This document shows positions 23,196 through 36,200 of a DNA stretch of 64,000 nucleotides, piece by piece. The notes beneath the pieces were generated by a model that was not told where the DNA came from, searched no databases, and saw only the letters and a list, made by a program, of their open reading frames with translations. The DNA comes from Strigamia acuminata (taxonomy: Eukaryota; Arthropoda; Chilopoda; Geophilomorpha; Linotaeniidae), in assembly GCA_949358305.1 (NCBI GenBank), contig OX442321.1, positions 7,961,605 to 8,025,604 of the forward strand, in the 5' to 3' direction. Each line of letters opens with the position of its first letter. Position 1 is the stretch's first letter. A program made the translations under genes and the position numbers.

Positions 23196-23304
23196 TGAAT
23201 TTAATAAAACACATTTATTTATGTAAATAATTTGTTTAATTCATTAAAAAAAAATCATATTTTAGAAAAGAAATAACAAAATTACCGTAATTTAATTTAA
23301 AACA

Positions 23305-25318
23305 TCAGTGATCTAACTCTCCCATAACAAAAACAATTATGACACAAACAGCAAGTCCTAGTGTGATAACTCCACCATTTACAGGAACATGAAACAATTT
23401 AACCTAAAAAATTAATAAATAACTAAATTTTGTAATATATTGTATAAATAAGTAAATAAATTCACCACCTTCGTCTTAAGTGTTGATGTATACAACAAAA
23501 ACGAATCGAGTTCGTCTCTTCGCGCATGTTGATAACCGAATGGTCGACACCGAACATAAACACCAATGTCTTTAATTCCATCATAAGCGCTTGATAATCG
23601 TGCAGCCTTAGAAGAAAAAAAACATCAATTTCAATTAATTTTTTTGATATGAAGATATATTAACAACCTGTACAATCGGGAATACAAACGCACTCATCCA
23701 AATGACAATAGCAAGAACGACAGATTCACTTTCTGCATCCAAATGTTTAGGTTTCATCAAATATATAAATCCCAACACAGACTGTATTGCTGAGTACAAA
23801 GTTAAAATACCAATGGGAATTGACATTTCATCATTTAGATATCTAACAAACTTATTGCATTCTTCAATTTCCTAAAAAAAACAAAAATGCATTTATCTAA
23901 AATCAATAAATTAATAAAAATTATCAAAATTGACGAATTACTTTGACAGAGTCTTGGAGAGGTATCTGGTTTCTTATTCTCTCGCAAAGGTTCTTCATGA
24001 GGGAGATTAAAAGCTCACATTGGATACCGTAAGACCAGAACACTGCCACGAATGTAATGTCGTGAAAAAGTGTAGTAGCTAACATTACAATTACGAGAAT
24101 TTTCTCGCAAGCTTTCCTGCAATACCGAGTTGTTAAAACTAAACATTTGAATTTTTTCAGTTTTTGAATTAAATAATTCTACGTGATTTTAAAAGTGCTT
24201 TCAAAGCAAGGGCATTGAACTTCTCGTGATAAATAAAGCTGTATGTGAAGGCCTTGAGTAATACAAGCAATTAAAACCCATAAAATGCATCCGACAAGAA
24301 ATATCCTGAAAAATGCAAACATTACTCGATAATTCTAATTTTGCAATTGTTATTATACTTACCAAATGATTCTGCATAGTTTTGGTTGAGTACTGAAGAA
24401 ATTAAAAGCTTGATGTGTTTGAATAAATGTCTAAAATTAATTAATTATTTTTAAAATATGTATTGAAATGTATAAAAAAAATTGCATTTTTACTTTTTCC
24501 ATCAATATGTGCAGCTGCTCGTACTCGGAAAAACGGAATAAATATAATGTGTAAAGAAATGCACCCATTGGGAATAAACTTAGAAATAATATGTAAAAAC
24601 CGATGTAATTATTATCGCAATTGGATTCATGTAAAGATTTGAATAGAAATGGACTCCAAGTATCGGTTGACGTTGGCAAATGATCATTTCCCTTCATTGT
24701 AAAAAGGAAAACAAAATTAAATCAAATTTATAGTTTTTAAATTATTTTTCTTGCTAATATTTACTCTACTCATGACATCCAATCCATCTCTTCTGTAACA
24801 GAGTATCCCTTGCAATACAAATCCCGATATAGTGATTAAGACGACGAAGATTAAATACATAACATTTATAACTTTTAAACTGAATTTATCCTCATCCAAA
24901 GTAGATATAGGCCGCCAACCCAACTGAAAATAAAAACATTAACATTAATTCTTTTTTTTAGGTTTCATGATGTTTCGTAGTACTTACAAATGTTAGAAAA
25001 TAATGATACGGCTTAAGTATCACTCTGGAGCAATATCCAAGAATGGCAGAAGTGGAATGGATATCTTCTACTATTGGTTCACTTCCTACAATTGATATCT
25101 ACATACAGAAAATTTCACTCATAATTTTTGTTAAGAATTTTATAAATTTCCGTGTCACACGTCGGAAGAATCTGAGCCGTGTATAGTTGATATTAAACTT
25201 GGATTTCCAGCGGAGATATAACTCGCTTCACGCGGAGATTCCGATAAAAGTCCCACGTTATCCTGCAACCAAAAATGTGTAAAATAAGTACAAAACTTAC
25301 AACAAATATATATACCAT
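23305..25318 (-). CDS. Gustatory-receptor-like 7TM protein (copy 2)
   Basis: About ten or eleven exons on the minus strand encode a second multi-pass protein of similar length. The start codon is the last three bases of its exon (25318-25316), immediately before the GT donor; the coding sequence resumes with DNVGLLSESPREASY. A serine-rich N-terminus is followed by CSRVILKPYHYFLTFLGWRP, which parallels the ILSRYHKLLIFIAWKP of copy 1, and by hydrophobic segments VMYLIFVVLITISGFVLQGI, FYILFLSLFPMGAFLYTLYL, FLVGCILWVLIACITQGL, ILVIVMLATTLFHDITFVAV and SVVLAIVIWMSAFVFPIVQAA. The last matches PVMMFPLVQAA of copy 1. The C-terminus is KLFHVPVNGGVITLGLAVCV and ends GELDH. Shared landmarks such as FRFSEYEQLHILMEK and FRVKENEELDVLMET show the two genes are paralogues. 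Family assignment to Gr-like receptors is an inference from topology. Confidence 0.65.
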
Positions 25319-25734
25319 GAAATGATTAAATACTCTCCGTGGAGCGAAAATATTGATATTTTATTTAATTCAACTTTGATCCCAGAATCAATTACTCTGT
25401 TCCATGCATAAGTGCAAAGAGCCTTGATTTTGAAATTTATCTTATCACATGATTTAAAAAATATCTCCTGGTGAATATGCAAATACATCATGAATATATT
25501 TATTTCCATTTATCCTTAATAATACCCGACATTAAACTCGATTGTTTGTTTTTCGGAATTGTTACTTATCTTCCACGGTTTCGGATCAAAGTTCAAAACA
25601 CAATTGAATGCGATTCAACACGACCAGCCATAAAAATAAAATGGGTAGTAAAGCTTTTATTTCCCTATTGAAATCATCATCTATTTAATTACTTCATTCT
25701 ATTTAACATAATCAGACTGATCCGAACAAACTCA

Positions 25735-26460
25735 ATGGAAGAAATTGAAATTCGAGCAGCAAAATCCGATGATTGTAGCAATATTTTGCTCTTAATTAAG
25801 GTAATCGCATTAAATTAACATCGCGCCCTTGACAAAATTTCCCCCTAACGAGACGGTTCGTTTAAGGAATTAGCGGATTATGAAGGCTTTGGTGACCGGC
25901 CTAAAATTGACGAAAAGGGTAAGAAATAAAACCTAGAAAAACTCCTTTATTCACCGAATATTTATTTCAAATTTTAGTGTTAATCGAAGACGGATTCGGC
26001 GACTCCCCTTTCTACCACACTTTTGTCGCCGAGTTGAATGAACAAGAAAAGGCGATTAAAAGTCTCGTTGGATTCTGTTTGTATTTTTACACTTATTCCA
26101 CTTGGGAAGGTCGTGCTGTCTACATGGAAGATTTGTACGTTAAAAAAGAATATCGGAAACGAGGAATCGGTTTGAGATTATGGAGGACTTTAGCTCAGGT
26201 TGAAGTGGAAATAGAAAAACAAATGAAAATGAATGTTTAATATTGTAGTTTAATAGGAAGCTGTTGCTAAGAATTGTAAACGGATGGATTTTGCTGTTTT
26301 AAATTGGAATCAACCGTCCATCCGCTTTTACGAGAAGATGGGCGCCATGAATCAAACTACGGAAGAAGGATGGCATTTGTTCCGGTTAGGTGAAACAGCG
26401 CTTGCGCAGTTCGCGAACGAAATCCGGGCGGAAGAAGACACCAGAAAGAAATTAAATTGA
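25735..26460 (+). CDS. SAT: Diamine (spermidine/spermine) N1-acetyltransferase, GNAT family
   Basis: This cytosolic GNAT enzyme acetylates polyamines or related amines (the family also includes thialysine acetyltransferases) with acetyl-CoA and feeds polyamine catabolism. Four exons: 25735-25800, about 25867-25919, about 25978-26198, and about 26257-26460, all in frame. The product is about 178 residues, close to the 170 usual for SAT1/SAT2. Motifs visible: the N-terminal RAAKSDDCSNILLLIKELA; FCLYFYTYSTWEGRAVYMED; the acetyl-CoA loop in YVKKEYRKRGIGLRLW (R-x-x-G-x-G type); and NWNQPSIRFYEKMGA near the end, where the family's catalytic Tyr lies. I cannot tell SAT1 from SAT2 by sequence alone. 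It faces the 3' end of the Rho GEF. Confidence 0.93.
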
Positions 26461-27288
26461 TAAAGTTGTGGAAAAATGAAATAACACGGCAATAAAATTT
26501 TATTAACAATTTAAAAAACAGAAATGACACGAGCTAATACGTTAAGTTATTTTTCATTTTTCAAAAACACAAAAGCGCTAAAAATTACAATAAAATAAAA
26601 TAAAAATTATTTTTTTCAAACAAAACAAACCAAATATGAGAGAATTTGACTTATTTACACCGGCTCATCTTTCGACACTATGTACAAACCCTACCAAATT
26701 TCATCAATGATAAACATGCATTTCTAAATAAATATACCTATTGTACATACAAATACTGCCTATGTAGGATTATATTCGTAAATGTTTAAATACTTCATTT
26801 AGCCTAAAACGAACTCAAAAAAAAATACCAAAGGTATTTACAAAATCCAACACAAAACACGTGAAAAGAGTATTTTTTTTGTACAATAAATAAATAGACA
26901 TTCCATGTCCTGGAAGCACTATGTATGTACAAGTTTGGACCACATTAGTCAAACATGGAAACTACGAAAAAGAAAAAAGAATTTAAAAAAAATTTAAAAA
27001 TTCCAAATTTCTATGCGTGTTATAAATCAAAAATGATAATTATGTGATACCATGATTCGAAAAACGTTATATAACAATATAATAATCTTAAAAATTGTTG
27101 CACAAATATTATGTCTGAAATTGTATCATATACACCTCGATATCCCCGATAATACTGTAACAAGAAAACGTTTTTTTTTTCTCTTTCCAATCGTCCATTG
27201 AAAATACCTTTAAAAAAACTTCTCGAGCTGCCAATCGTCAATTCTGCGCAACGTATTCAAACTCGACGTGATCCAGAGAGTGGTGCCG
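26461..27288. other. Convergent 3' UTR region of SAT and the DBS-like gene
   Basis: AT-rich stretch between two stop codons. It contains AATAAA-type signals for the plus strand just after the SAT stop and matching tttatt signals for the minus strand. No coding exon is seen. Confidence 0.6.
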
Positions 27289-30200
27289 TCATCCATTAGC
27301 ATCTCCTTGCGAAGTGATACTAATGCTGCTTGTCACACTTGATTTACTGGTCGTAGGTTTCATCCCATTACTCGATTCTAAGCAAAAAAATCAAAAATCA
27401 GAAAATAAAATAAATTAAAAATAAATCAAAATAAATTTAAAAATCCAAAATAAATTAAAAAAATCCAAAATAAATTTAAAAAATCCAAAATAAATTTAAA
27501 AAATCCAAAATAAGTAAAAAAAATCTAAAATAAGTAAAAAAAATCTAAAATAAGTAAAAAAAATCAATTAAAATCAATGAAATCCACCTTGACTGCTGAC
27601 AGACGGTGAGGACTTGGAATTTCGCTTAGTAATACGCTCCAAGTAGCTACTCGGAGCCCATCCTTCCGTTGTCGTGCCAACCACTCGCACAAACCACCAA
27701 CCGGCACAGCCCACTTTAAGCAATTCGACTATGTCGCCTTCGTGCAGCTCCACTTCCCCTTCGTCGCTTATTAAATAATCGGCTAAGGCGACAAAACGAC
27801 TCATCAACTGCAAATTTCAAACGATGAAATTAGAAAATTAAGAAAACTCGCAAAACAATCTAGTCACATCAGAATTTTCTCCAAATGGGTCGATCACGTC
27901 ATCATCTTCGGACGAGTAGTCACTTGACCATGCCTCTTCTTGTTCGTTGTCGTAAAACATTTCGGAACCGTGCACCGGTTCGCTGGCAGGTCTAGTTGAC
28001 TGTTTGCGCGGCGTCTCGGGGAGCCCATTTCTGCCCTCGTTTTCCAATTCAGATTTAACATTTGAATCCCAGCTGGTAGTTTGTCGCAAAGGTCTGTGAA
28101 CAGGAGGAGCCATCCTGACACCATTCACTGAATTAATTTTCTGAATTTTTGCTGAATATTGTTTGATATTTTCTCCTGAAAACCCAAACAAATCAAACAA
28201 AACTCTCAACTAAACTTCATTTTCTCACCTTTGAGGTGTTCGAACTGTTCTAAAAGAACTCTCTTTATTTCGGTGACCCAGGTGCTCTTCACATCCATGT
28301 TAGGTGCTTGAATTATGTACACTTCAGATCTGCCTGCCAACCAAATCTCGAATTTCTTCTGTTCACCTTTCGATCCCCTCACAGTTTCCGTCAAACCAAC
28401 TTCCGACATCTAAAAACCGACACAAAAATCAAATTAATTTAATTTAATTTTCATTTAATTAACTCATCACTCACTTTAAGGCAAAGTTTAAAATTATATG
28501 TAACCCTGTCTAACTCTTTGCCACTCCTTTTACAAAAGAGAACCGCTTTCTCGTGCAGAAAAATGTGTCTCTGCATCGGTTTCAGCCTCAAATCGCGCAA
28601 CCGATCGTTTTTGTGCTCAGTCCACACACGAAACGAGCCCTGCATGAGAAGTTTTCCTAATTCAGTCAGATTCCCCTGAAAAACAATGAAAATTAAACTC
28701 CATTTCCATCATTTATTGATTAAATCATTTATTTATTTACTGGGTATCCAGTTATAGCCACTTGGTGCATACTGTCGTTTACATATCTCAACACTTTTAA
28801 CATCGATGCCAACGCTTCTTCAAGCTCGCGACATTCTCGCCCTTCATTTGCTTTAACTAAATCTTTGAGCAGCAATTGGTATTTCGTTATCCGCTGAACC
28901 GGCTTTAATAAATATGCACCCAACGGAAGTCTGTGATTGAGTTTCCTTTGACAGTCCTTGAAAAATACGTTGTCGTCGCCAACATCCCGTCTGAGAGCTT
29001 CGGATTGTGGTTTATTTAAACAATATTCGCTGTATAATTTATGAAATATATCTTGCTATACGGAGAAATAATTGTATTTTTTTATTTTAACAGGTTAGAT
29101 AATCTTAGGAATTTTTATTTATTTACTCTGTGGACAAAACAAAGTCCGATAAGCTCCGGCGTGCCGATACAGTTTTCTAAATCTTTGAGAAACGTACTGA
29201 AAAATAAAATTTAATTTAAAAAAAAAAATTTCTTAATTTAATTTTTCGACATACTCGTTATGAAATTGGCAAATTTCGTCAATATTTCCAAACAAAATAT
29301 CAGCTTTATCTTTGAGCAACTCGGGAATCAAATCTTGCATATCTGCATTTTGCATTTCGTCCTTGTAACCCTAAAATTAATTTAAATTAAAAAAAAATAA
29401 TTTATTTTTCTTGTTAAATTACTCACATTGGAGATTGATCTCATTTCGGAGACGTAAATTCTTTCAGTTTCGAGCAACTCCGTTAAAATGTGCCTTAAAA
29501 ACGACAAAATTTACCGTAAAACGAAATAAAACTAAACTTTTCGACTCCAAACACGCTTCTACCTTCTTTTAGCCTGCAAAGCTTCGAGATCTTTATTCAG
29601 TTCGTATTCAGGCGAACTTTCGCCTTGACTTAACGGCCTAACTTGCATCTACAACAAACAAAAATATTTAAACAAAAATAAAATTTTACACCAAAATTAA
29701 TCCGCAAAAAAAAAAAAAAAAAAAAAAATAACATGCAACTTATAAACCATGCGCAAACTAAAAACACAAATCATTACAAATCTAAAAAATAATTTTTATT
29801 CAACGATCACAAAATAAAAATATTTTAAATCATGCGAACTGGTGCACATCGAACAAAATCACATGCACGAGACAAAACTAAAAAATAAAATACAAATAAA
29901 TTAAAATATATAATAATAATGAATATCCGTATAATCAAAACAGTCTTTTTCCCTCCCGTATATAGTATTTAATACACAACGCTTAATGTCTCGATTAAAA
30001 TAAATAATAAAATGTCTCCCAATCTACGTTTATTAATTAAAAAGCAGAAAAAAATTAACGTTTATTTAATCTAAACACCTTGGGCACAGTCCTGGCTTTT
30101 TTCAACACTTTTCTACCCCTCGCTGGGGACTCGGACCCGTTTTCTGTTGACGCCAGTTGTGTAGAATGCGGTGCGGTCAACGGTACCGCAGGTTCAGGCA

Positions 30201-33200
30201 CCACAGGCTGCACCGGGCGAGGTGGACGTACCGCCATTTTTTGAAAACTACTTTTACGTTTATCGCACATCATTTGCACGTCTTCAATTCGCTGCAGCAC
30301 CTGGAAAATAAAAAAAATATATATAAATAAAATTTCAAAAAAAAAATTTACTTAAATCCAAATAAATGCAAATTATTCACTTGTTGGACAAGCGCTTTTG
30401 TTTCGGGTGTAATCATGTCTTCGAAAATTACGTGAAACTCTTTCGGATTGCTCAACTTGAAGTCCGCCGACCCGTGAAGAAATTCCTCCACTTCCGCCAA
30501 AGCGTTTTCAGCAAATTCGGGTGAAGAACATTTTTCAATCTGTTGACTAGCTAATAAATCCACACCCCGAGTGCACCATCTGTTCGCCTAACACATTAAA
30601 TAATCATTAATCAATTAAAAAAAAAATTAAAAAAAAAACAAACTAAATAAACACCTTTTCAATTCTTTCTTGCAAATCGCGATATTTCTTCAACGTCTGA
30701 ACTCGCAGCTCCACTTTATCCTTCAAATCCAGATGCATTCTTTTCAATTCCACACATTTGGGCTGAATAGAATCGACTGCATAATGTTCGTTCGCAATCA
30801 GCTGTAAGCCAACCTCGTGCAACTGCGCCGTCTTATCCATATCGTCCTAAAAACAAAAATCAATTCAATCCAATCAAAACAAATCGACGATTTATTTCAA
30901 TTTTCATTCATTCATACCTCGCAATTAGTCTTGAACTCGCTAATTTCGACCATGAGTTCGTCCACCCTGCTCACCGAATCGCCAACTTCCGACATCTCCG
31001 AGAGAATCTTGAGATCAACGTCCAGGTTGATTTGCAGCTCACGAAAGTCCTGTTCGAACTGACGAAGATCCAAACACTGCTGCAACTTGAGTCGATGCTT
31101 GGCCCAAAAATCGTCGAATCCCCGCTCAGTCTCCTCCAGCTGAATCAGCAACCTGCCAATATCCCAATGACAACTGAAACATCAAACAGTGATACATTTC
31201 TCCTCTTTTTTCCAATTCCCTTAATCAATATTAACAAATTAATCGCTTAATTACTTAAGTCTACCCCACGCTTAAACTAAAAAACTAAAAAAAAAAATCT
31301 TCTACAATTAATAAAACACTAATTAATGTATTAGTTAGTTAGTGCGTCGTAATTAACCCTTACCGTTCCACGGTGGTTACATTAATCAACTTGTTCTCGG
31401 GATAATAATCAATAGAACGAGTTTGGTCGGAGCACGGTCTTCGTAGGCACCCTAGAATCGTTTCGCCGTGCCTATTCGCGTCTTTCAACTCTCTTTTCAA
31501 ATCGTTAAATTCCATTTCTTGATTGCACAAAAGTTTCTCGGTCGACGCGGCCTCATTAGGGAGTTCTGTTTCCTGTAACCGCTGAATAAAAAGCCGCAAC
31601 GATTGCGAAATGTCTTGCATGTTGGCGAAAAATTTCTCCACGGCCTTAAAAGTTTCGAGAAATTCCATTTTATATCGCTCGTAAAGACAAATCAATTTTT
31701 TTTCTCGCTTTTTTACTATTCTCTGCTCAATCCATTCCTCGTGGTTATACGGTATGCACCCGTCCAGGTCCCTGGTTAGCTGATTCTTATCCAAATGCTC
31801 GTGCAATTCCTCGATGCAATTGCAGATGACCACTTTGAATTTAAATTCTTCCTTGAATAATTTACTGCTCACTTCGGAAATGGCCTTTTGGAATATCCCA
31901 GTGGGCCGCAGCACGAACACCACTTGAATGAGACCCGGAAAAAATCCCTAAATTTTTACCAAAAAAAAAAATATTTTAATTAAATTTTCTATCTGAATTT
32001 AATTTAATTCGATTTTTATTTTACTGAAATTTTGAGAAGAACCGCTTTCACTGAATTCCATTTATCACTTCTTCGGTCAACGACTAAAACAAAACCTAAA
32101 TCAGCATCTTGTAACCTAAAAATGTTTAAAAAATTAATTTTTTTTTTTAATTTAAAAAATTAAAACACTTACGATGGCACACTGGTTAAATAAATAATAA
32201 GTTTTCTGTAATCATCATCGCTCATGTTACAAAAAATCCCCGTATCCGTGAACTGAATGATTGGACATCCATTTCTCGCTTTTCCACCTGTTTGTTTACA
32301 TTTTAATTCAAAAAATCTCTCAAAATAATTTAATAATTCTCCACGATTTACCTGTTATGATTGCGTATTGTGCTTGGAGTAATTCAGCAACATCCTTTAC
32401 AGTAAGTGGACAAGCAGTCTCGTCCATTATGTCATCTATAAAAATAAAATATAAAACATAAAATAAAAAAAAATCGAGTTTTTTTTTTTTTTTTTTTTTT
32501 ACAAAATATCATTTTACGCCGTAATAAATTACAAATATCGAATTATATTTCCACTTGGTCGAAATTGGACGTTACCTGAATCCTTTAACAGCTAAGTAGA
32601 ACCAATAACTTATAAAATTCAAGTGAAAGATACATAAAGCCACCTGTGCTGATGTATGTGTCATGCCTCACTGGATAAAGCAGAAGGGAACATAAATAGA
32701 AATGGAGGAAACTGTTTTCAACTAACTGAATTTCCTGATTTGCAGACATCCCGGGGAACATGGAACTTTGGAATAACACAATTAAAGCTTAATGACAATT
32801 AAAAATTGAGATTAATTGAGAAAAATATTTTTCTTTTGAAAAAAAAATATTTTTTTAAAATTGATTTTCGTTTATATTAAACGAATAAAAAATATTATTA
32901 TTTTTAGACGGCAAGTTTTTCCGCAGTGGGTGTCTTTTCACTTGCCAAAAAGCCAAATCCACTGCAAACTGCGAGTGACTCAGCAACGGGTTTATAATAA
33001 AATAAAATAAAATAAAACCGCAAAGTCCTCGTTTCAAATGTTGGCACAAATACAAAACACCAAAAATCCTTACGAGACAAATGTGAAATTTGACTTCCCA
33101 CTGGGAAATTTTAAAAAGATAAAAATTGAAATTAAAAATTAAAAATAATAAAAAAAAACAATGATGAAAAAGATAAAAACCATAGGTAAAAATTACATCG

Positions 33201-36200
33201 CCCCGATATGACGTAACAAATTATCAATTAATAACGATCAGCGAGACTTGATGTGACGAATCGCTTATCACCGATGACTAAATTTTCAGCGAAGAGAGTG
33301 AAATGGATTTGCGGTGCTCCTGAAAACTCGCCCAATTCATCCTCCAAACACTTTTTGCGTACGCAGCACCTTTCAAACGAACATCAAGATATCGAAAAGC
33401 AGTTCTTTATCCTCTTAAAGCCACCTGCCAAGGTTAAAGATGGGCCGGATCTCAACGATAGTGCGCAAGTGTCAGGTGCAACGAGGCGTATATAAATGAG
33501 GCCAATCCATGTCACCTGCAATTTCTCTCACGGACTCGTATTTATCAAACCGAAAATCCCCTCAACCCTGTTTACCAAGTTAAATTACACCCAAAAAAAA
33601 AATAAAATAAAAAATAAACAAACCCAAATCGATCAAACCAATTCCCCACCCCCGCCATGACATCTATCGGCAGAAAACTAAACAACACAAACAAGACAGA
33701 ATGAATCCAAAAATAATACACAAAACCTTGAGCTAAAAACGCTCTAATTTTGCAGACCACTCCATCAAAAGTTCTTTGAACCATTCAAGCAGCGCCGTAG
33801 CAATTGGGGATGTAGCTAGTGCGGTTGACACAGGCCCATGGAGGATGATCGAAAATAACGACCAATTCTCTTTTTACACTGCCAGAAAAAGAGAGACAAA
33901 TAAGGGGAATTCCCTAAATATTTCCCAGACAACAGACAAAGGGAATTCCCAAATATTTCTTCTTCATTAAATTTTATATCAAATTTATAAAAGGGCAATT
34001 TTTTAACTGCGTTAAATCAAAAGAAATCATTTAAAAAACGGAATTGAATTTATTATTCGGGCATAAATTAAAATTCCACTAAAGTGGCTTGGATTTCCAC
34101 TAAAAAGAAACTAAATCTCACACTGACTGGTTTTTCCACTATCGGTAATTATTCTAGACCGTGTTAAATCAAAATCATGTAAAAACAGAAGTGGGCCCAC
34201 CAACCCAACTTGCAGACGGGTCCATTGACATTTCGCTCCGCCACTGCATCGAGACACCGTTAAATTAATTATTTAAACATTTCAACTGAGCACGACGAAA
34301 AACGGGACCGGGATAATGCAAACTTACGAGACAAGATAAGAAAGGAAAAGATGGTTGTCAGTTCATCATCGTCTTACCTCGAAACCTAAATCTTCTCTGA
34401 CACAAACACCTCGCCGCCCCGTCGTAGGGCACGACCCATCTAGGTGAAAACATGAGTGATTACATCCTGACGTTCCCCTTCCCTCCCAGAGGCGCGGGCC
34501 AACCACCACCGGGCCCCCACCAATCCATCCCAACACACCGCATTGGCATTGAAGGCCGCGGCATAGCGACAACAGCGCCCTTTTAACAAAGCGACCATTC
34601 GCGGAAATAATTTGGGTCAAAGCCCTTGTTGATGCCCAAAATCCTGGCAGTTTGCCTACTGTTGTTGGAAAGTGAAAGGCAAAATAAAGACATAAAATTC
34701 TATCCTGTAAAACCATGAGAAAAAAAATACACATAAAGAAAAGTAGGGGTGATCAAAATGCCACATTTAAAAAAAAAAAAAAAAAAATTTTCTCCCAAAA
34801 AAAAAAATTATCAAAGTGTAAAATAGATGTTATTGATTTTTTCACATGTGGTTATGCATTAGTCTTCATTAGAATACCTTCCCAACCCCTTTAAGAACAT
34901 GTGTGCCCTTTACTCAGCACTGCTTCACCCACTGCAGTGGAATGTGATGCAGGAGGATCAATACAAGTATAGTAGTGCTTTGTAAATCTATTCAATATTC
35001 AAAGAAGTGTTAAAGGCAAGCAGGATTTACATTTCCTGTTAAAGTCACAAGCCAGCTACCCAATTTTCCCTTTGTTTTTAAAAGAAAAAAAAATATTCTG
35101 AGACAAACAAAACATTCAAAATTCTCATTCATTGAACATCATTGTCAGCACTTGTAGCTCAAACATAAATAACTATTTTTAGAGTAACCACATCTTCAAT
35201 TTCCTTTTTCCTTTGCACTTAACCGGAAGTCAGTTGTCTTGTACCAACTCTTGTTTCCATGGCAACACATGACAAATGATACTTGGCCAATACAGTACTG
35301 TTCATGCTACATTTCCCAATGCTGGGACGAACACAAAGTGAGAATGCATGTTTTTAAAGCTAAAAACAGATAGTGGGAGTCAAACAGACTATTAATCTGT
35401 CGGACTCTGCCACAAATTGCACTTGGGACTTGAATGTTACCAGAATAATTGATTTTTACTGCATGAATTTCTTATCAGTAGCTACCTAATTCCAAAAGCA
35501 ACCGCACCACCAAACCAAAAGGGAATATTATTTTCATTAAACAAAATAAACAGGTTCATTGGACTTATGTAAATGTATCCTACACATGCAGAGGCGGATT
35601 TCTCACAGCCCTCCTTTGGGGCCCTTTTTATGAAAATTTTTCTTGAGCAAAAATTTGTCTTTTGGAAGAACTTCTGCAAGAACTGCGAGAACCTACCATA
35701 TTACCCCGCTTTAGTTTATCAGGTTTTTGAAATCTCAGCCCAAAAGTCTATACCAGCATGCCGGTATAGAGCAAAACGATGCCGATATAAATGAAAAATT
35801 AAGTTTTTTGTTTTGTTTTATTTAAAATAGCCCGGATGAATAATTATGTTGGAATTTGGGCCTGAAATTTGAGTTTTCTTGATAATCTGAAGATTTTTAC
35901 TAAAATATGTGAACATTTATAGAAATTTAGGCCAATTTCTTACATTTTGGACATCTAAAATTTCTTTTTATGCTTGTTTTGGCTCAATTCTGATTGAAAA
36001 AATTCAAACTCACCTACACCGGCATGCCAGTAAGAACGGAGTTTATCGGCATGCGGCTTAAAGCGGGGTAATACGGTATAACTCCACTCCCGTAAAAGTT
36101 ATTTCTTTAACTCTTTTCAATCTATCCACCTCGGAAGCTCAGACCATCTCCGGCCTTTGCATAATGCAGTGGTATAGTGGCATTGCCTGACAAACAAGAG

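Larger units (their letters stand above)
32438..34377. other. Proximal part of the DBS first intron
   Basis: No plausible exon. Contains a long T run (about 32479-32502), AT-rich sequence, a plus-strand TATA-like motif (33487-33496), and from 33790 a possible hAT-like element. Confidence 0.5.

Noticed and set aside
34366-34734. A 122-residue minus-strand frame near 34.5 kb
   Set aside because: The composition is unremarkable and no domain is seen. Only the short phase-1 frame ending at the donor at 34378 is worth keeping as a candidate first exon.
35585-35620. A sequence 'gcagaggcggatttctcac' resembling a hAT terminus
   Set aside because: No matching inverted end or target duplication could be found, so it is at most a lone relic.
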